Below, one piece after another: positions 20,400-30,778 of a stretch of DNA of 43,423 nt; the first letter of the stretch is position 1; each line of letters opens with the position of its first letter. The notes beneath the pieces are model-generated. The model had not been told where the DNA came from. It worked only from the letters and a program-made list of their open reading frames with translations, and did not search any database. Made by a program: the position numbers and the translations under genes. Source of the stretch: Symbiodinium natans (lineage: Eukaryota > Sar > Dinophyceae > Suessiales > Symbiodiniaceae); assembly GCA_905221605.1 (NCBI GenBank), contig CAJNDS010002211.1, positions 536,989 to 580,411 of the forward strand, written 5' to 3'.

Positions 20400-21694
20400 A
20401 CTCAGGAATGCCGTCCGGAATGGGGATACGCATGTATCTTGTCATTGAGGTTTGGGCCGCGAGCCACATCACCCGGAGCTTCCTGAATTTGCCTGTACTG
20501 CACAACACCTTCGTCCTTATACTGAAAGGGGAAGGAGGTAACTGCAGCACGCAGGGCCGAAGGATCAGGGTCCTTGGGGGTCTCCCACGGACTCACTTGG
20601 CCTGACGGAACCAAAATCGGATCTCCCGATGCCTCCCCATGGCCTGACGCCCATCCCCGACAGGCCTGTGCGCTGTCCAAGTCGCAAGGAAAGTCGGCCT
20701 CTCGCTTTGGACAAAGACCGCTCTCAGCAGCTGGAACCACCAAAAAGCCAAGCCTCGAGGGCCTGACGAGCCAGCGGCACCCGCGATCCCAGCGCCCCAG
20801 CTGCGCACCTGTCATGCAGAGCAACACAGTCTCGATCTGTGATCTCATGTGGCGCGCACTTGCAGCGGAACATCACTTTGGTAAGAATGTCAAACCTCGG
20901 CCCCACATGAACCTGCGTGACACCTCACACACTGCCAGCAGCTTCGGGCATACAGAGCCTATGAGGTGTTTTTGAACGGCATACCGAACCAGCTGCAAGA
21001 CTCGGATATGCTGATCGGAATCGCTAACACGCTACTGCATCTGCCTGAAACGTTTCCGGCAGCGTATTTGAAGGTTTATGACCTATCATCACGCAGTGCC
21101 TTGGATTGTCGGGGGCATTGCAGCATTTCGACCTTGTGTTGGATTGCCCGGTCCCGCAGCTGGACAAAGCAAGGCTTTCGAAGTCCTGGTGGGGTATGGC
21201 TTTCTTACCACAGCGCAGTACATCGCGGATCTTTTCTCTGCGGTGTCGGACTTGCCAAGTGTCGTCAATCCCAGTTTTCCTGCAATGCTCAGCTACACTG
21301 ACCCAGATGATTGGCTGGGTGCACTTCTGCTCGCATTCGAGTCCCACCAAAAAGGTCCCCTTGGAGCGTACGGCAGGGCTGCCCATTGTTGTTGGTTTTC
21401 CTGAATCTGACAATAAAATTACTGACCTGCAGATCAATGTGCCGCCTGCAGCCATGGTGGCCTTCTTGGCTGGCCGTGCTTATGGGTGTCCCACGTGCCC
21501 TACTACCCCTTGATGCGCATTGGAAAGAGACCAGCACCACACCCACCAAGCATGGGCCCCAACGTCCCCAAAATGCGTGGTATGACGCAGCCACTGCTCA
21601 TTGGGCTGCCATTAAGGGGCTCATGCAAGCCAAACATCCAACCAAGCAGCGACTCAACAGCTTCTGGTTTGGGATGTACTGTCATGGCACTTAG
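20400..21694 (+). pseudogene. Frame-broken coding remnant, unknown protein
   Basis: Protein-like blocks follow one another on the plus strand in shifting frames. One runs from about 20939 to 21080 (contains DMLIGIANTLLHLPETF); the next from 21078 to about 21355 (contains GYGFLTTAQYIADLFSAV); the next from about 21355 to 21510 (contains GLPIVVGFPESDNKITD); the last from 21508 to 21694 (contains RLNSFWFGMYCHG). The changes follow no clear intron pattern, so a decayed gene is likelier. The part from 20400 to 20930 is weaker, and a minus-strand frame (20402-20848) overlaps it. I do not recognise the family. Confidence 0.35.
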
Positions 21695-21699
21695 CGCAA

Positions 21700-22324
21700 G
21701 GGGGCTGTGACGCCTCACCCGTCCCAATCCCATCCGGAGCGGGGGCTGGGTGGACGTCGTACGCCAGGCGCTGGCGGCGGGCTGACAGCTGCCGCAATGG
21801 AGCTCCCCGCGGCCCGAGGCTTGAGCCATGGTGTTCCCCACCACCTGCGGGCACACACATCATCTCAGTTTCGGAGACCCGTGCGAACAGGCAGGAAGTG
21901 AAGACCACGGGGGGCTCGCAGTATGCCGGCCTTGTGTTCGAAAGCCGGAAAGTGCGTTGAGCAGATCCCCGCTTGGGCGGCATCCTAATGCTGGTGTCCT
22001 AGCAAGCAGGTGAGGTACTGGGCGACCCCATCTCCTTTCCCACGGCTGGAAGGGGACACAATACACAGCATTGGGCAGGGGCTCTAGGACGAAGCCGCGC
22101 GTTTGCAGACTGACAATGGTGCCCGAGTAGGAGTTGGAGGTGAAAAGGACTCCCCCATCCTTCTTGCTAAAGTGTGCGGGTAAACCTGCCGCTTAATCTG
22201 CCCAGGCGGCCTTCAAAGCCCACGCTTGATGCAGAGGCACCGTTCCAAAGAGGTCCAGCCCAACTTTGCGTTCCGCAGGCAGCACGATGCTGGCTACTGT
22301 CCGTTCTCGGAAGGCTTGCTTGTG
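21700..22324. other. No gene recognised
   Basis: Short overlapping frames occur on both strands with no motif. No repeat or RNA was recognised. Confidence 0.4.
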
Positions 22325-22525
22325 CCGTCCGCTTTTCGTTGAAAAGGTTGTGTCCGTGTGTTGGGTGTTGGGTCTTGTGGAAGGTAGCAGTTCCGACCCT
22401 TCTCCCTTAGCCTTTCCCTCTAGGGTGGGATTCTTCTCTTGCTGGTTCGATCTGGGAAATCCATATAGGCAACTGTTAAGGGTTGGTTTCTTTCCCCTTT
22501 CCCCTTCGGTTGCCCCCGTAGGTTA
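22325..22525 (+). repeat. Dispersed repeat, plus-strand copy
   Basis: This roughly 200-bp segment matches the reverse complement of 39150-39350. Shared blocks include GCTTTT-GTTGAAAA, CCCTTCTCCCTTA, GGTTCGATCTGGGAAATCC and GGTTGCCCCCGTA. GGTTCGATC loosely resembles a tRNA-type B box, so a SINE is possible, but no convincing A box was found. It is more likely a short non-autonomous element of unknown class. Confidence 0.75.
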
Positions 22526-22587
22526 TGAGCCCAAATTAGGTTCCCTGCGGTTGAGTGTTGTCTTAAGATCTTTGGGATCAAGAAGCA

Positions 22588-22731
22588 ATGCCTTCTCCGA
22601 AGCGATGGCTCCAACCTGCCTCGGATGGTGGACAGAATGGTGAGTCTCTGGGTGAAAGATCGGTGTTGGAAGAGGTGATTCCCGGCGCTGAAGAACATCT
22701 GGAAGAAGCCTTGGTTGGGTTTAGGGTTTAG
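22588..22731 (+). CDS. Small ORF running into the telomere-type array
   Basis: A 47-codon frame starts MPSPKRWLQPAS, continues with an acidic stretch (VLEEVIPGAEEHLEEAL) and stops inside the TTTAGGG repeats. The composition is protein-like. It may be the 5' part of an exon cut off by the repeat array. The function is unknown and chance cannot be excluded. Confidence 0.2.
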   Translation: MPSPKRWLQPASDGGQNGESLGERSVLEEVIPGAEEHLEEALVGFRV

Positions 22732-22768
22732 GGTTTAGGGTTTAGGGTTTAGGGTTTAGGGTTTAGGG
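22720..22768 (+). repeat. Interstitial telomere-type array (TTTAGGG)7
   Basis: Seven perfect tandem TTTAGGG units, preceded by GGG. This is the plant-type telomere repeat also found at dinoflagellate chromosome ends. It is embedded in the window, so it marks an internal insertion, a repaired break or an old fusion rather than a present chromosome end. Confidence 0.95.
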
Positions 22769-22890
22769 TGTGTCAGGGGAGGGCGCGCGCTCGGGTGTGA
22801 AACACCCCGGGCCGCGCGCTCGCGTTGCCCGTCAACCCACCCCGGCCACCCAAACTATACTCTATTAGGGTTTAGGTTTATGGAATTTAC

Positions 22891-23165
22891 TTTCTTGTGC
22901 TCTGATGCTTGCTTTGATGTTTTTAAAGTTGCGCTGTTAGGGTTTAAGCTGGGGTTGGGGGTAGCCTCGGCCCTTTTCGGGCCTTCGGCGTGTCAGGGCC
23001 CGTAGAGGCCCTTATTTATTTGAGGTCAGGGAAACCCTTTGTGTCTGCTCTTGGATTCCCCTTCTTTAAGGGCCTCAATTAAGCATCGATTTCACTACCA
23101 AGAAATCGCATTTTTCATTGCGGGTACGGGCATCCTGGGGTCCCCCTTCTTTTAGGGGGCCTTTT
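22891..23165 (+). repeat. Subtelomere-like repeat, copy 1
   Basis: The block from TTTCTTGTGCTCTGATG to GGGGGCCTTTTGAAG is nearly identical to 23490-23765, at an offset of 599 bases. It contains GTTAGGGTTTAAGCTGG and the GC-rich GCCTCGGCCCTTTTCGGGCC. No coding sequence was recognised. Confidence 0.93.
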
Positions 23166-23194
23166 GAAGCCTTTTGAAGCATTTTGGTGGCTCT

Positions 23195-23485
23195 TGGGGT
23201 CTCTCGGGGCCTTGTTCGGACCTTCGGCGTGTCAGGGGCCGTAGAGGCTTTATTCATTTAAAGGTCAGGGAACTTATTAATGAGTTTTTCGCCAATGAGT
23301 ATTTCAATCGCTAGGGTTTAAGCTCGGGTTCGGGGTAGCCTCGGCCCTTTTCGGGCCTTCGGCAAGTTAGGGCCCGTAGAGGCCCTTATTTGCTTGAAGG
23401 CCTTGGCAGGGTTTTGCGGTGTTAGGGTTTAAGCTGGGGTTCGGGGTAGCCTCGGCCCTTTTCGGGCCTTCGGCACGTTAGGGCC
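23195..23485 (+). repeat. Partial copies of the subtelomere-like repeat
   Basis: Three shorter versions of the GTAGCCTCGGCCCTTTTCGG unit with its AGGGCCCGTAGAGGC tail lie at about 23205-23275 (diverged), 23325-23400 and 23430-23490. A loose relative (GGTAGCCTCCTGGGCC) appears alone at 27919. Confidence 0.8.
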
Positions 23486-23489
23486 CGTC

Positions 23490-23765
23490 TTTCTTGTGCT
23501 CTGATGCTTGCTTTGATGTTTTTAAAGTTGCGCTGTTAGGGTTTAAGCTGGTTGGGGGTAGCCTCGGCCCTTTTCGGGCCTTCGGCGTGTCAGGGCCCGT
23601 AGAGGCCCTTATTTATTTGAAGGTCAGGAAACCCTCTGTGTCTGCTCTTGGATTCCCCTTCTTTAAGGGCCTCAATTAAGCATCGATTTCACTACCAAGA
23701 AATCGCATTTTTCATTGCGGGTACGGGCATCCTGGGGTCCCCCTTTTTTAGGGGGCCTTTTGAAG
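23490..23765 (+). repeat. Subtelomere-like repeat, copy 2
   Basis: Nearly identical to 22891-23165, with a few small indels. The high identity implies a recent duplication or ongoing homogenisation. Confidence 0.93.
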
Positions 23766-23939
23766 TGAAGGAAGCCTTTTGGTGGCTCTTGGCGCTTGTT
23801 GGGGGCTCGTGCGATTCCCTGCAAGGGTGTTGGTGTGGGGGGCCCTTGGCCCGAGAGCCTTTGGTTGGGGGCCCCTTTGTTTGGGGGGAGTTTTGGGTCC
23901 GCACGCCTTGCCAGCGCTCCGAAGCTGCACCCCCCCCTC

Positions 23940-24310
23940 AGACACGCGCTAGCGCGCGCTAGCGCGCGCTAGCGCGCGAAGCGCGCAACGGTCCGCTCCC
24001 CAGCAGCCGCGAGCCGACGACTCGCATCCGCTCCGCGGTTTTCGCAGCTTCGATTCCCGGCCTCTATGCCTCGTAAGCCTTGATGCCCAGCAGGCTTCAA
24101 TGCCCGGCCTCGATGCCCGGTAGGCTTCAATGCCTCGATGCCTCGCAGGACTTCCGCTCCGCTCGCAAGCACTCCGAAGCTCCGCCGCGCGCTGCCGCGC
24201 GCTAGCGCGCAAAGCGCGCAACGGTCCGCTTCCCAGCAGAGCAGCTCGCAAGCTGACGACCCGCAGCTTCGAAGTCCGCCGCGCGCGATGCATCTGCTCT
24301 CGAGTCACCG
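23940..24310. repeat. GC-rich palindromic repeats (GCGCTAGCGC)
   Basis: Three tandem copies of the palindromic decamer CGCTAGCGCG start near 23946, followed by GAAGCGCGCAACGGTCCGCT. The arrangement recurs at about 24200-24235 (GCGCGCTAGCGCGCAAAGCG, then CGCAACGGTCCGCT). Between them lie short repeats of GCTTCAATGCC and CGATGCC (about 24080-24145). The alternating purine-pyrimidine runs could form cruciforms or Z-DNA. No gene was recognised. Confidence 0.85.
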
Positions 24311-24349
24311 CGCGGCTGTTTTGCAAGCACTTTAGAGCCCCTCCAATTG

Positions 24350-26560
24350 CGAGCTCTGCAGCCTCCAGCCTGCAGAATCGACAGCCTCTCCAAATGCATA
24401 ATTCTCATCGACGTTCCGTAACCAGCCCTATCCACCACAGAGTGGAGAACTGGAACACCTCCCCTAGAGAGAGTCTTAACATAAGTTCCAACGCCAAGTT
24501 CAGCGCCGCAGAAGCTTCTTTGCCATCTTTGCACTGCGTGCCAAGATAGAAACACCTGCGCTTAAGCAATAAGCACTGAAAAAAAAGCATCCAAGTTCCA
24601 TGTGTGGGCGGAGTCGGTGGAGTTCATGTAAGCGGAGTCGGCGGAGTTCTTCCAAAGTGGAATTCCCCTTAGACGAGGTAAGCCCGTTTTAAATATACAA
24701 TGGTTTTTTAAACCGGGGAAGACACGGAGTCTACATGTGTACCATCCCTCGTGCACCAATCCTGCAACATCTACGCTAATTCTATGGGGTGGGGGGTAAT
24801 CTTGCTTCTTGACTCACATTTGAGAACTGCTCAGCTGCGCAAAAGTTGCTCTCCGTGTTCACTGCAACTGACCTGAAGAAATCTAACAAATCCCACCCCA
24901 GCGCAGTCCCTCTAGATAAATGAACCCTTAAAAGCAGGACGGATGCGCCGAGCTACTTCTAAAATCTGTAAATCAGAAACGCTTTCAACAAGTTGAAAGT
25001 TCACGTAGCTCCGACGCTAAAAGCCCCGAACTCTTGTGGGTTTTTGCAGTTCCAAAAATCAGCCAAACCCTATAAGCCCTGACCCCTCTTTTCCACCCTT
25101 CAACTTCTTAGCTGCCAACCCGCGACTCTTCCCTGTTCATCCACTGAGACGCCGTATTTGGAGGTTCGAGGCTGCGGTTTGGGCTCTAGCGGCACATGGG
25201 TTTAGAAGCGTTCATGGTGCCAGTGGCCCAAAAGGCCTCAGTTAACACATCGCTGCCAGCTTTAAGCTAGGGTATGTCAATCCAAGAGTTCGGGTTGTGG
25301 TTTAAGGAGTTGAGGGACCAAGACGGTGCCAGCCCTAAAGCCGCCCAACTCTGAAGCTGCAAAGCTGCCAGGTATGGGGTATCACCCAGCAAACCCTGAA
25401 CGCAACATCATCTGCACCCGTATCTGGCAATTCTATTGGTGTAACATTGCGCAAGAATGTTTGGAACAAAGTGTAGAACATATTGCAGAGAAGTATGGAA
25501 AGTGCAGAAACAGTTGCGGACAATTTTGAAAAGTTATGAAAGCACGGGCTCGATGAGTGGAGAAGTTGTGGAACGACTGACATGATGTGGAAGAAGTTGT
25601 GGACTGCCATGTGAAAGCTTGGATAAAGACACCCCAAAAATGCATGCCATTAGGAGTAACTATGAACGAAGGTAACAAAAGTGCCGTGTTTCTGTTAGCT
25701 TCTCACCATGAGCCGCTTCATCCTTATTGTACGGGGTGCTGCTGCAGAGGAACAATAAAACCAGAACGAGAATGAGCGAGAGAGAGGGGGAGAGAGGACA
25801 TCACAGTACAAGATGCCAATAACCAAAGTGTTCAGGGGGGCCTATTTCCGGACACACGCTTTGTCTCTGTCTTTTTTTCTGTTTCTTCATCTTCTCAACT
25901 TCAGTTTCTATCAGTATCAGCGCTTTCTTTTCCGTTTCACTCGATCTTCATCTTTCTTGGTCACGCTTCCACAGAAATACAAAATCAGCCACAAGAAGAA
26001 GCAGACTGCAAGGCAGGAAAGAGCTACATGCGGCGACTTTTTTTGGGCCATCGTCTTTGTGTGTCTCAGGAACGAAGAAAACATCCTTCCGAGACACACA
26101 GAGAAAAAGTAATGGAAGCGGAGTGGGGCAAATCCTCAATCACTTGTCCCTTGCCTTCCTGCGCGCCTTCCTTCTTGCAAATGAGAACTGCGTGCGGAAA
26201 GGAAAGAACAAGCCTCTGAGTAGCAAGGGCAGGATAAGAGCAGGGATTCTCCACCTCCTCTCCGATACCTTCTGCCGCTCTCTCGTCTCTTTCTTTGCTT
26301 CTTAGTTTCTGAAATGATGGCAGCCGAGGGAGAAGGAATGAAAGAAGAGAGGAAGACAGGTGCACATGGGCATCCTTATGTGCTCGTCCTGTTTCACTTT
26401 TGCTGCTTCGCGGATGAAGGAAATATATGAACAATAGCAGAACTGAGCTTGGGGGGAGATGTCAGGAATGGCAAGTTCTTCGTTCGCTTGTCTTGTCGTG
26501 TTTTCTCAGAGAATTACATATCGAAAGGCTGCGTGGGCCTTTTTCCCCACCTGCCCCTTT
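24350..26560. other. No gene recognised
   Basis: This stretch has only short frames. Positions 25770-26420 are rich in AG/CT runs. A small tandem of GCGGAGTCGG(C/T)GGAGTTC occurs at about 24607-24655. No exon with a convincing protein motif was found on either strand. Confidence 0.4.
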
Positions 26561-26592
26561 TCTTGCCGACGCTCTCGCTCAGAAGAAGGAAG

Positions 26593-26670
26593 GAGAAGAA
26601 GAAGAAGAAGAAGAAGAAGAAGAAGAAGAAGAAGAAGAAGAAGAAGAAGAAGAAGAAGAAGAAGAAGAAG

Positions 26671-26700
<30 letters not shown>
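26593..26700. repeat. (GAA)n microsatellite
   Basis: About 36 perfect GAA triplets. Polyglutamate, polylysine, polyarginine and polyleucine frames across it are artefacts. A run of about 15 G bases follows near 26815-26829. Confidence 0.97.
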
Positions 26701-26702
<2 letters not shown>

Positions 26703-26829
26703 GAAGAATAAGTAGAAAGAAGGGGCAGCACAAAGAAGAGGTCATGTTCCTGCCTATGTCCACCCTCTCCCCTCTACCTTTCTGCGCTTTCTTGACCAGA
26801 AAGGTCGCCAAGCAGGGGGGGGGGGGGGG

Positions 26830-28430
26830 CAGGGCCTTCGTTTCCCAGTTTATTCAAGTTTCTTTTTACCTGCGTCAAGCTGGGGATGAAGAAACAGATG
26901 AGGACGGGAGAGAGGGAGAGAGAGAAAGCGAGGGAAAAGAGAGAGAGAAAGTGCACGAAGAGGAAGGGCGACCAACCATTTTAAGGGTTTCAACGGGTTT
27001 GAACAGTTGTGTCTTCTTGTGCGACCCCAGCGAACCACCACCCCATCATTCCAAACAGACTCTACGGCATCCTCTGAGGATCCAGGATGTCGTGCTCCCA
27101 GTAGCTGTTCATTATGTTGGTATCACAGCAAGCTCGTCTGTAGAATCGTGTGGCAAGTGAGAAAGCCTTTCTCTGCACCTTAGCTTGTTCGCCCGTGCTG
27201 ATGCCTCATTCGCGGGACAAGGGGAGAAGAGAACGAAGGAAGGTATACAGTACAGGAAGGGGGAGGCAAGAAGGAGGATTTTTGCCAGGATCGCTGGGCT
27301 GCAAGGCTCTAAACCCAAAAATAGTCCAAGCAAAGCTCCCCATTTGGACAACCCGGGCCCCTGAACCAAAACACCGTAGCCACTTTCCGAAGCCCTGCAC
27401 AATCCCGAATGACGTGTACAAAGATGCCATGTATGCCAAGGAGGGACCCTGGCTCGAAGTCCACGATCGCCACGGACTTCGAGCGCCTGCCGCGAAGCAA
27501 GAAGGCCACATTGCCAGGCTTTACCTACCATGAAGGTCGAGGCGCCCATAAGTAGAAACTTAGACCCAAACGGGCCTACAATAAGGCCTGTGAGGCAACT
27601 ACAATGGGGCCCAAGTAGTTCCCATTCTTGATCATCGCACGTGGATGTTTTGCGCTGGAGAACTGTCTTTTGGTTGGCTTTCAGTTGCTCTGGCTTTTAG
27701 AGTCTTTCAGCGTAGTAGAGTTTGGGAGAAGATCAATGCTGTGTACTTGCGGGTCATCCGTTGTAGCCCTCTTCGAGGTACAAAGTACCTTCCCCGTTTT
27801 GGTGGGGCTTACAAGCTTTCTGTTAGTTTAAACGTCTTAGATTTAGAGTGGTAGGGCGTTTTTCTTCTCGAGGGTCGTATTACCTACGGTTGCTTCATTT
27901 GCAGGGTTCGGGGTTTTAGGTAGCCTCCTGGGCCTTTTCGGATCTACTTTTTGTCAGCAACAAGTCTTCCAGACAGTTCGCGCACACTTTCTTGCGGGGA
28001 GCATACACGTGCTTTGGTCATCTGCAAACCGTCGCACCCTATCCAGGCAGGTCCACTCACAGTACTCTTGCGGAATCATGCGCCGCCAAATGGTGTGGAA
28101 TTGGGCAGAAAACATCGACGCTCTGCATTTGAGGTTTTGGTGGCGTGCTTCAACGATTCAGGGCTCGAGGATGGTATTGTGAGTGGGGCCTCGTGAAGCT
28201 GTTTGGCAGTGTATTTTAAAGCCCTGAAGCTCTACTTCGTCTTGCACGAAGGCCACAGGATTGACTTCTGAACAGAACAGTACTTCAATAGTCTTTTCCG
28301 AGCTGAATTTGAGGCCCAAAAGCGTGTATAATCCCTACAAATCCCTGCAAGTGTGATGCTGGTGCAGGGAACTCAGCCCCGACCCTATCGGGACAGGAAA
28401 CTTCGGTTTGATTCAGAGCTTAGAGCTTCC
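26830..28430. other. No firm gene; weak coding-like patches
   Basis: Two patches look faintly protein-like on the plus strand (about 27375-27533 and 27950-28195), but competing frames overlap and no motif decides between them. No repeat was recognised except the loose relative of the subtelomere-like unit near 27919. Confidence 0.3.
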
Positions 28431-28439
28431 GTAGGGCTT

Positions 28440-29050
28440 TAGGAATAAAGATGTTGGTGTTTTGGATGATGCATGTGTGGGAGGCCATTTCTGCGGCCAG
28501 ATTGGCCAGAGTCCCAGGCGCTCCGCTGAAGATTGATTGTACCAGCGAAGATGCCACAGGTCTGAACCTTAAATCCTCAACATTCCTCAACCCCATCAAT
28601 TCCACAAGCCCTATGCGCCCCCAGATCTAAGACTGCGAAGCGGGGTTTCTCATGATGCCGTAGAGATGGGCAACAAGGTGCGATTCTGCCGGAACAACCT
28701 CCGCATGCACTCTCTGGAATTCTGTCTTGCATCATTGTCCCAATGGTGCTGAGGTTGTCCTACACGGGTTCCTTGTAAATACGGCCCCTTAAAGAGCGTG
28801 TTAGCATAGCCCCCATGCATGACCTCCCCCCTAAGCTCGTATACACCCCAGGTCCTGAACCCTAAACCGAGACCCTAAGCCCTAAACCCTAAACTTAACC
28901 CTAGAACTCATAGCGTTCGCTGCCATAAGGTCCGAGCAGGAGACGGGCACGTGGACACAGCCTCCTGGGTGGCCATATTGAGCGATCTCATCCGCTGCGC
29001 GCCGGGGCCTGAACTGCGCCTCGACGGCTTGAGGTTACTGGTAAGGGATG
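28440..29050 (+). CDS. Possible exons of an unrecognised plus-strand gene
   Basis: Three short stretches look like exons. One is about 28458-28562 (contains VWEAISAARLARVPG, followed by a GT). The second is about 28650-28748 (contains NKVRFCRNNLRMHSLEF). The third is about 28953-29040 (contains WVAILSDLIRCAPG and LRLDGLRLL, followed by the donor-like GTAAGGGAT). A further candidate lies at 29349-29420. Helical, leucine-rich content would suit a HEAT/ARM-type protein, but this is a guess. They precede the glycosyltransferase gene on the same strand. No continuous reading was assembled. Confidence 0.25.
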
Positions 29051-29424
29051 TTAAGGCTGGTAAGGGTTTTGTTCAAGGGCCGGGTGAAGGGTCGGATTTG
29101 AATGATATACCAGAGAGAGCTCTAAGGTACCGTATTATTGTTCTTCCCCGATTTTCCGGGGGCATTTTGAGCTCAAGGGAATAGGTTACGGTTTTGGTGC
29201 TCTCAGCCTTAAACCCAAAAGCTCCGAAACCGAACCGAATACCCAAATCCTGAAGCAGAACAGAAGATCTGAACAAGGAATGGTTGAATGCAGCCTCTGG
29301 CTTATGAGGCACACGTGGGTAGGAATATTCACGTGTGTTTCAGAGCATTCCTGCCGCTTGTGTATTCTCTCGGCCTGCAGCCGCGGCGCTGCGCCAGAAG
29401 ATGCCCTTCCAACAATCCCTAAAA

Positions 29425-30590
29425 CTCCCCTGAAAGCCCAAAGCAGCCCAAGAGTCTGGAAGCCGCCACCAGGTCAACAGCTGTCACAGGATGCCGATAC
29501 GAAAATCCCGGGCCAAACATGGTGTTTGAAGAGTCTATCGGGGCGTGTACAGGTTTTTTGGTGCTTCTGGGATCCTGGGCAGGCCGCAGATGTCTCCGGT
29601 ACTCGCTGTTTCCCTGGGCAGCGGAGCCGGGTTCCTCAGCAAAAGGCTTATTGCCTGTCTAAGCCCCCTGGACGATTCTCAGACGTCTTGTGGTTTTGGA
29701 TGTGTCCAATATGTGTCGAAGATATGGAAAGCATTGCCTAGCAAGGTTTTCCTCTACTTGCCTTTCGGGCTATAGCTTCACATATCATAGGCTACCGTAC
29801 AGAAGCTGCGGCATGATAATCGCATAAATGAAAGGTTTTCATCTCTGCAAGATGCCTTTTCGAATTGGACTCCTGACTTAGTAAGGACTCCGAATTGGAG
29901 GAACACCCTAAACCATCCAAACCCCTAAACTGAGGTGGCTAAACTCGGGCTTACCTCAAAGGGCCGGGTGTCGACCTCAGTCCAAGCTGTTCATTTCAGC
30001 ACACTAAGGTTTTGGGGCTTGGGAAGGGTTTAGGGCTCAAGGTTTTGTGGTTTGGGGTTTGGAAGGTTTAGGGCGGATTTGGGGCTCAGGCCTCAGGAAT
30101 GGTCTTTCAGGTGTAAGGTTGAGGGGTGAGGGTTTTGAGCTTTGACCAATTTCGCGGCAGAGCAACAACTTAGTCTCCAGGGCTGTGTAGCCCTAAACCC
30201 TAAACCGTAAAGTCTTTCACTTAGAGCCTCAGGCCTGTCAGCCTTAGCCCAGACCCCAACAGGCAACAGGAGTTCAGGTTGAAGTTCTAATCCAGCATTT
30301 GCCCCTGAAGCCCCCGAAGCCCCAAAAGACTCTTAAGACCAACTCCCAAACCCTGAACCCTCTCGGCACATCCCCTCATAGCCCTGTGGCCGTAGTGTGA
30401 GTTGGCTTGCCGGCCAGCTTCCTCCGCGCCGAAGAGCATAGCCGGTTTCCAGCTCAAGCACCGAATGCAACGAATGCTGGCTCAGAATTGTTCGACGTCA
30501 GCTGTCGTGAGTTTTTTTGCTTCATTAGAGTCATAGATGGTTCCCTGGGTGCAAGCCGGCCTACTCCCTACGCAGCCCACCACTCCCGCC
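29425..30590. other. No gene; scattered CCCTAAA/TTTAGGG-like words
   Basis: This stretch is rich in degenerate telomere-type words such as CCCTAAACC and GGTTTAGGG, mostly single copies. Similar words occur in the introns of the downstream gene. A weak protein-like frame covers 29545-29775 without a motif. Confidence 0.4.
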
Positions 30591-30594
30591 GCCC

Positions 30595-30778
30595 TCACTC
30601 CCCCCTCTACCCCCTACCCTCTACCCCTTACCCCCTCGACCTTCCACCTCTAGCCCTACCCCCTACCCCCTACTCCGCTCCTAACCAACTTCTAGTACCG
30701 CCTCTGGCCCTCCCCCCACCCCCCTAGACCTTCCACCCCCTCCCCTCTAGCCCTACCCCCCTAAACCCATTCCTGGCC
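30595..30778 (+). promoter_or_regulatory. Polypyrimidine leader before the glycosyltransferase start
   Basis: A C/T-rich block full of CCCCTACC and CCTCTACC words ends 28 bases before the ATG with TCCCCTCTAG. A pyrimidine tract followed by AG just upstream of a start codon is what a trans-splicing acceptor for the dinoflagellate spliced leader would look like. The candidate AG is at 30749-30750. This is inference; no transcript evidence is available here. Confidence 0.4.

Noticed and set aside
22420-22500. tRNA-type B box (GGTTCGATC) suggesting a tRNA gene
   Set aside because: No A box at the right distance and no cloverleaf; kept only as a weak SINE hint.
26427-27160. Polyglutamate, polylysine and polyarginine frames
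   Set aside because: Products of the GAA microsatellite in its three phases.
27374-27382. CCGTAGCCA, equal to the 5' end of the spliced leader
   Set aside because: A 9-base match is expected by chance in a window this size, and the following bases do not match.
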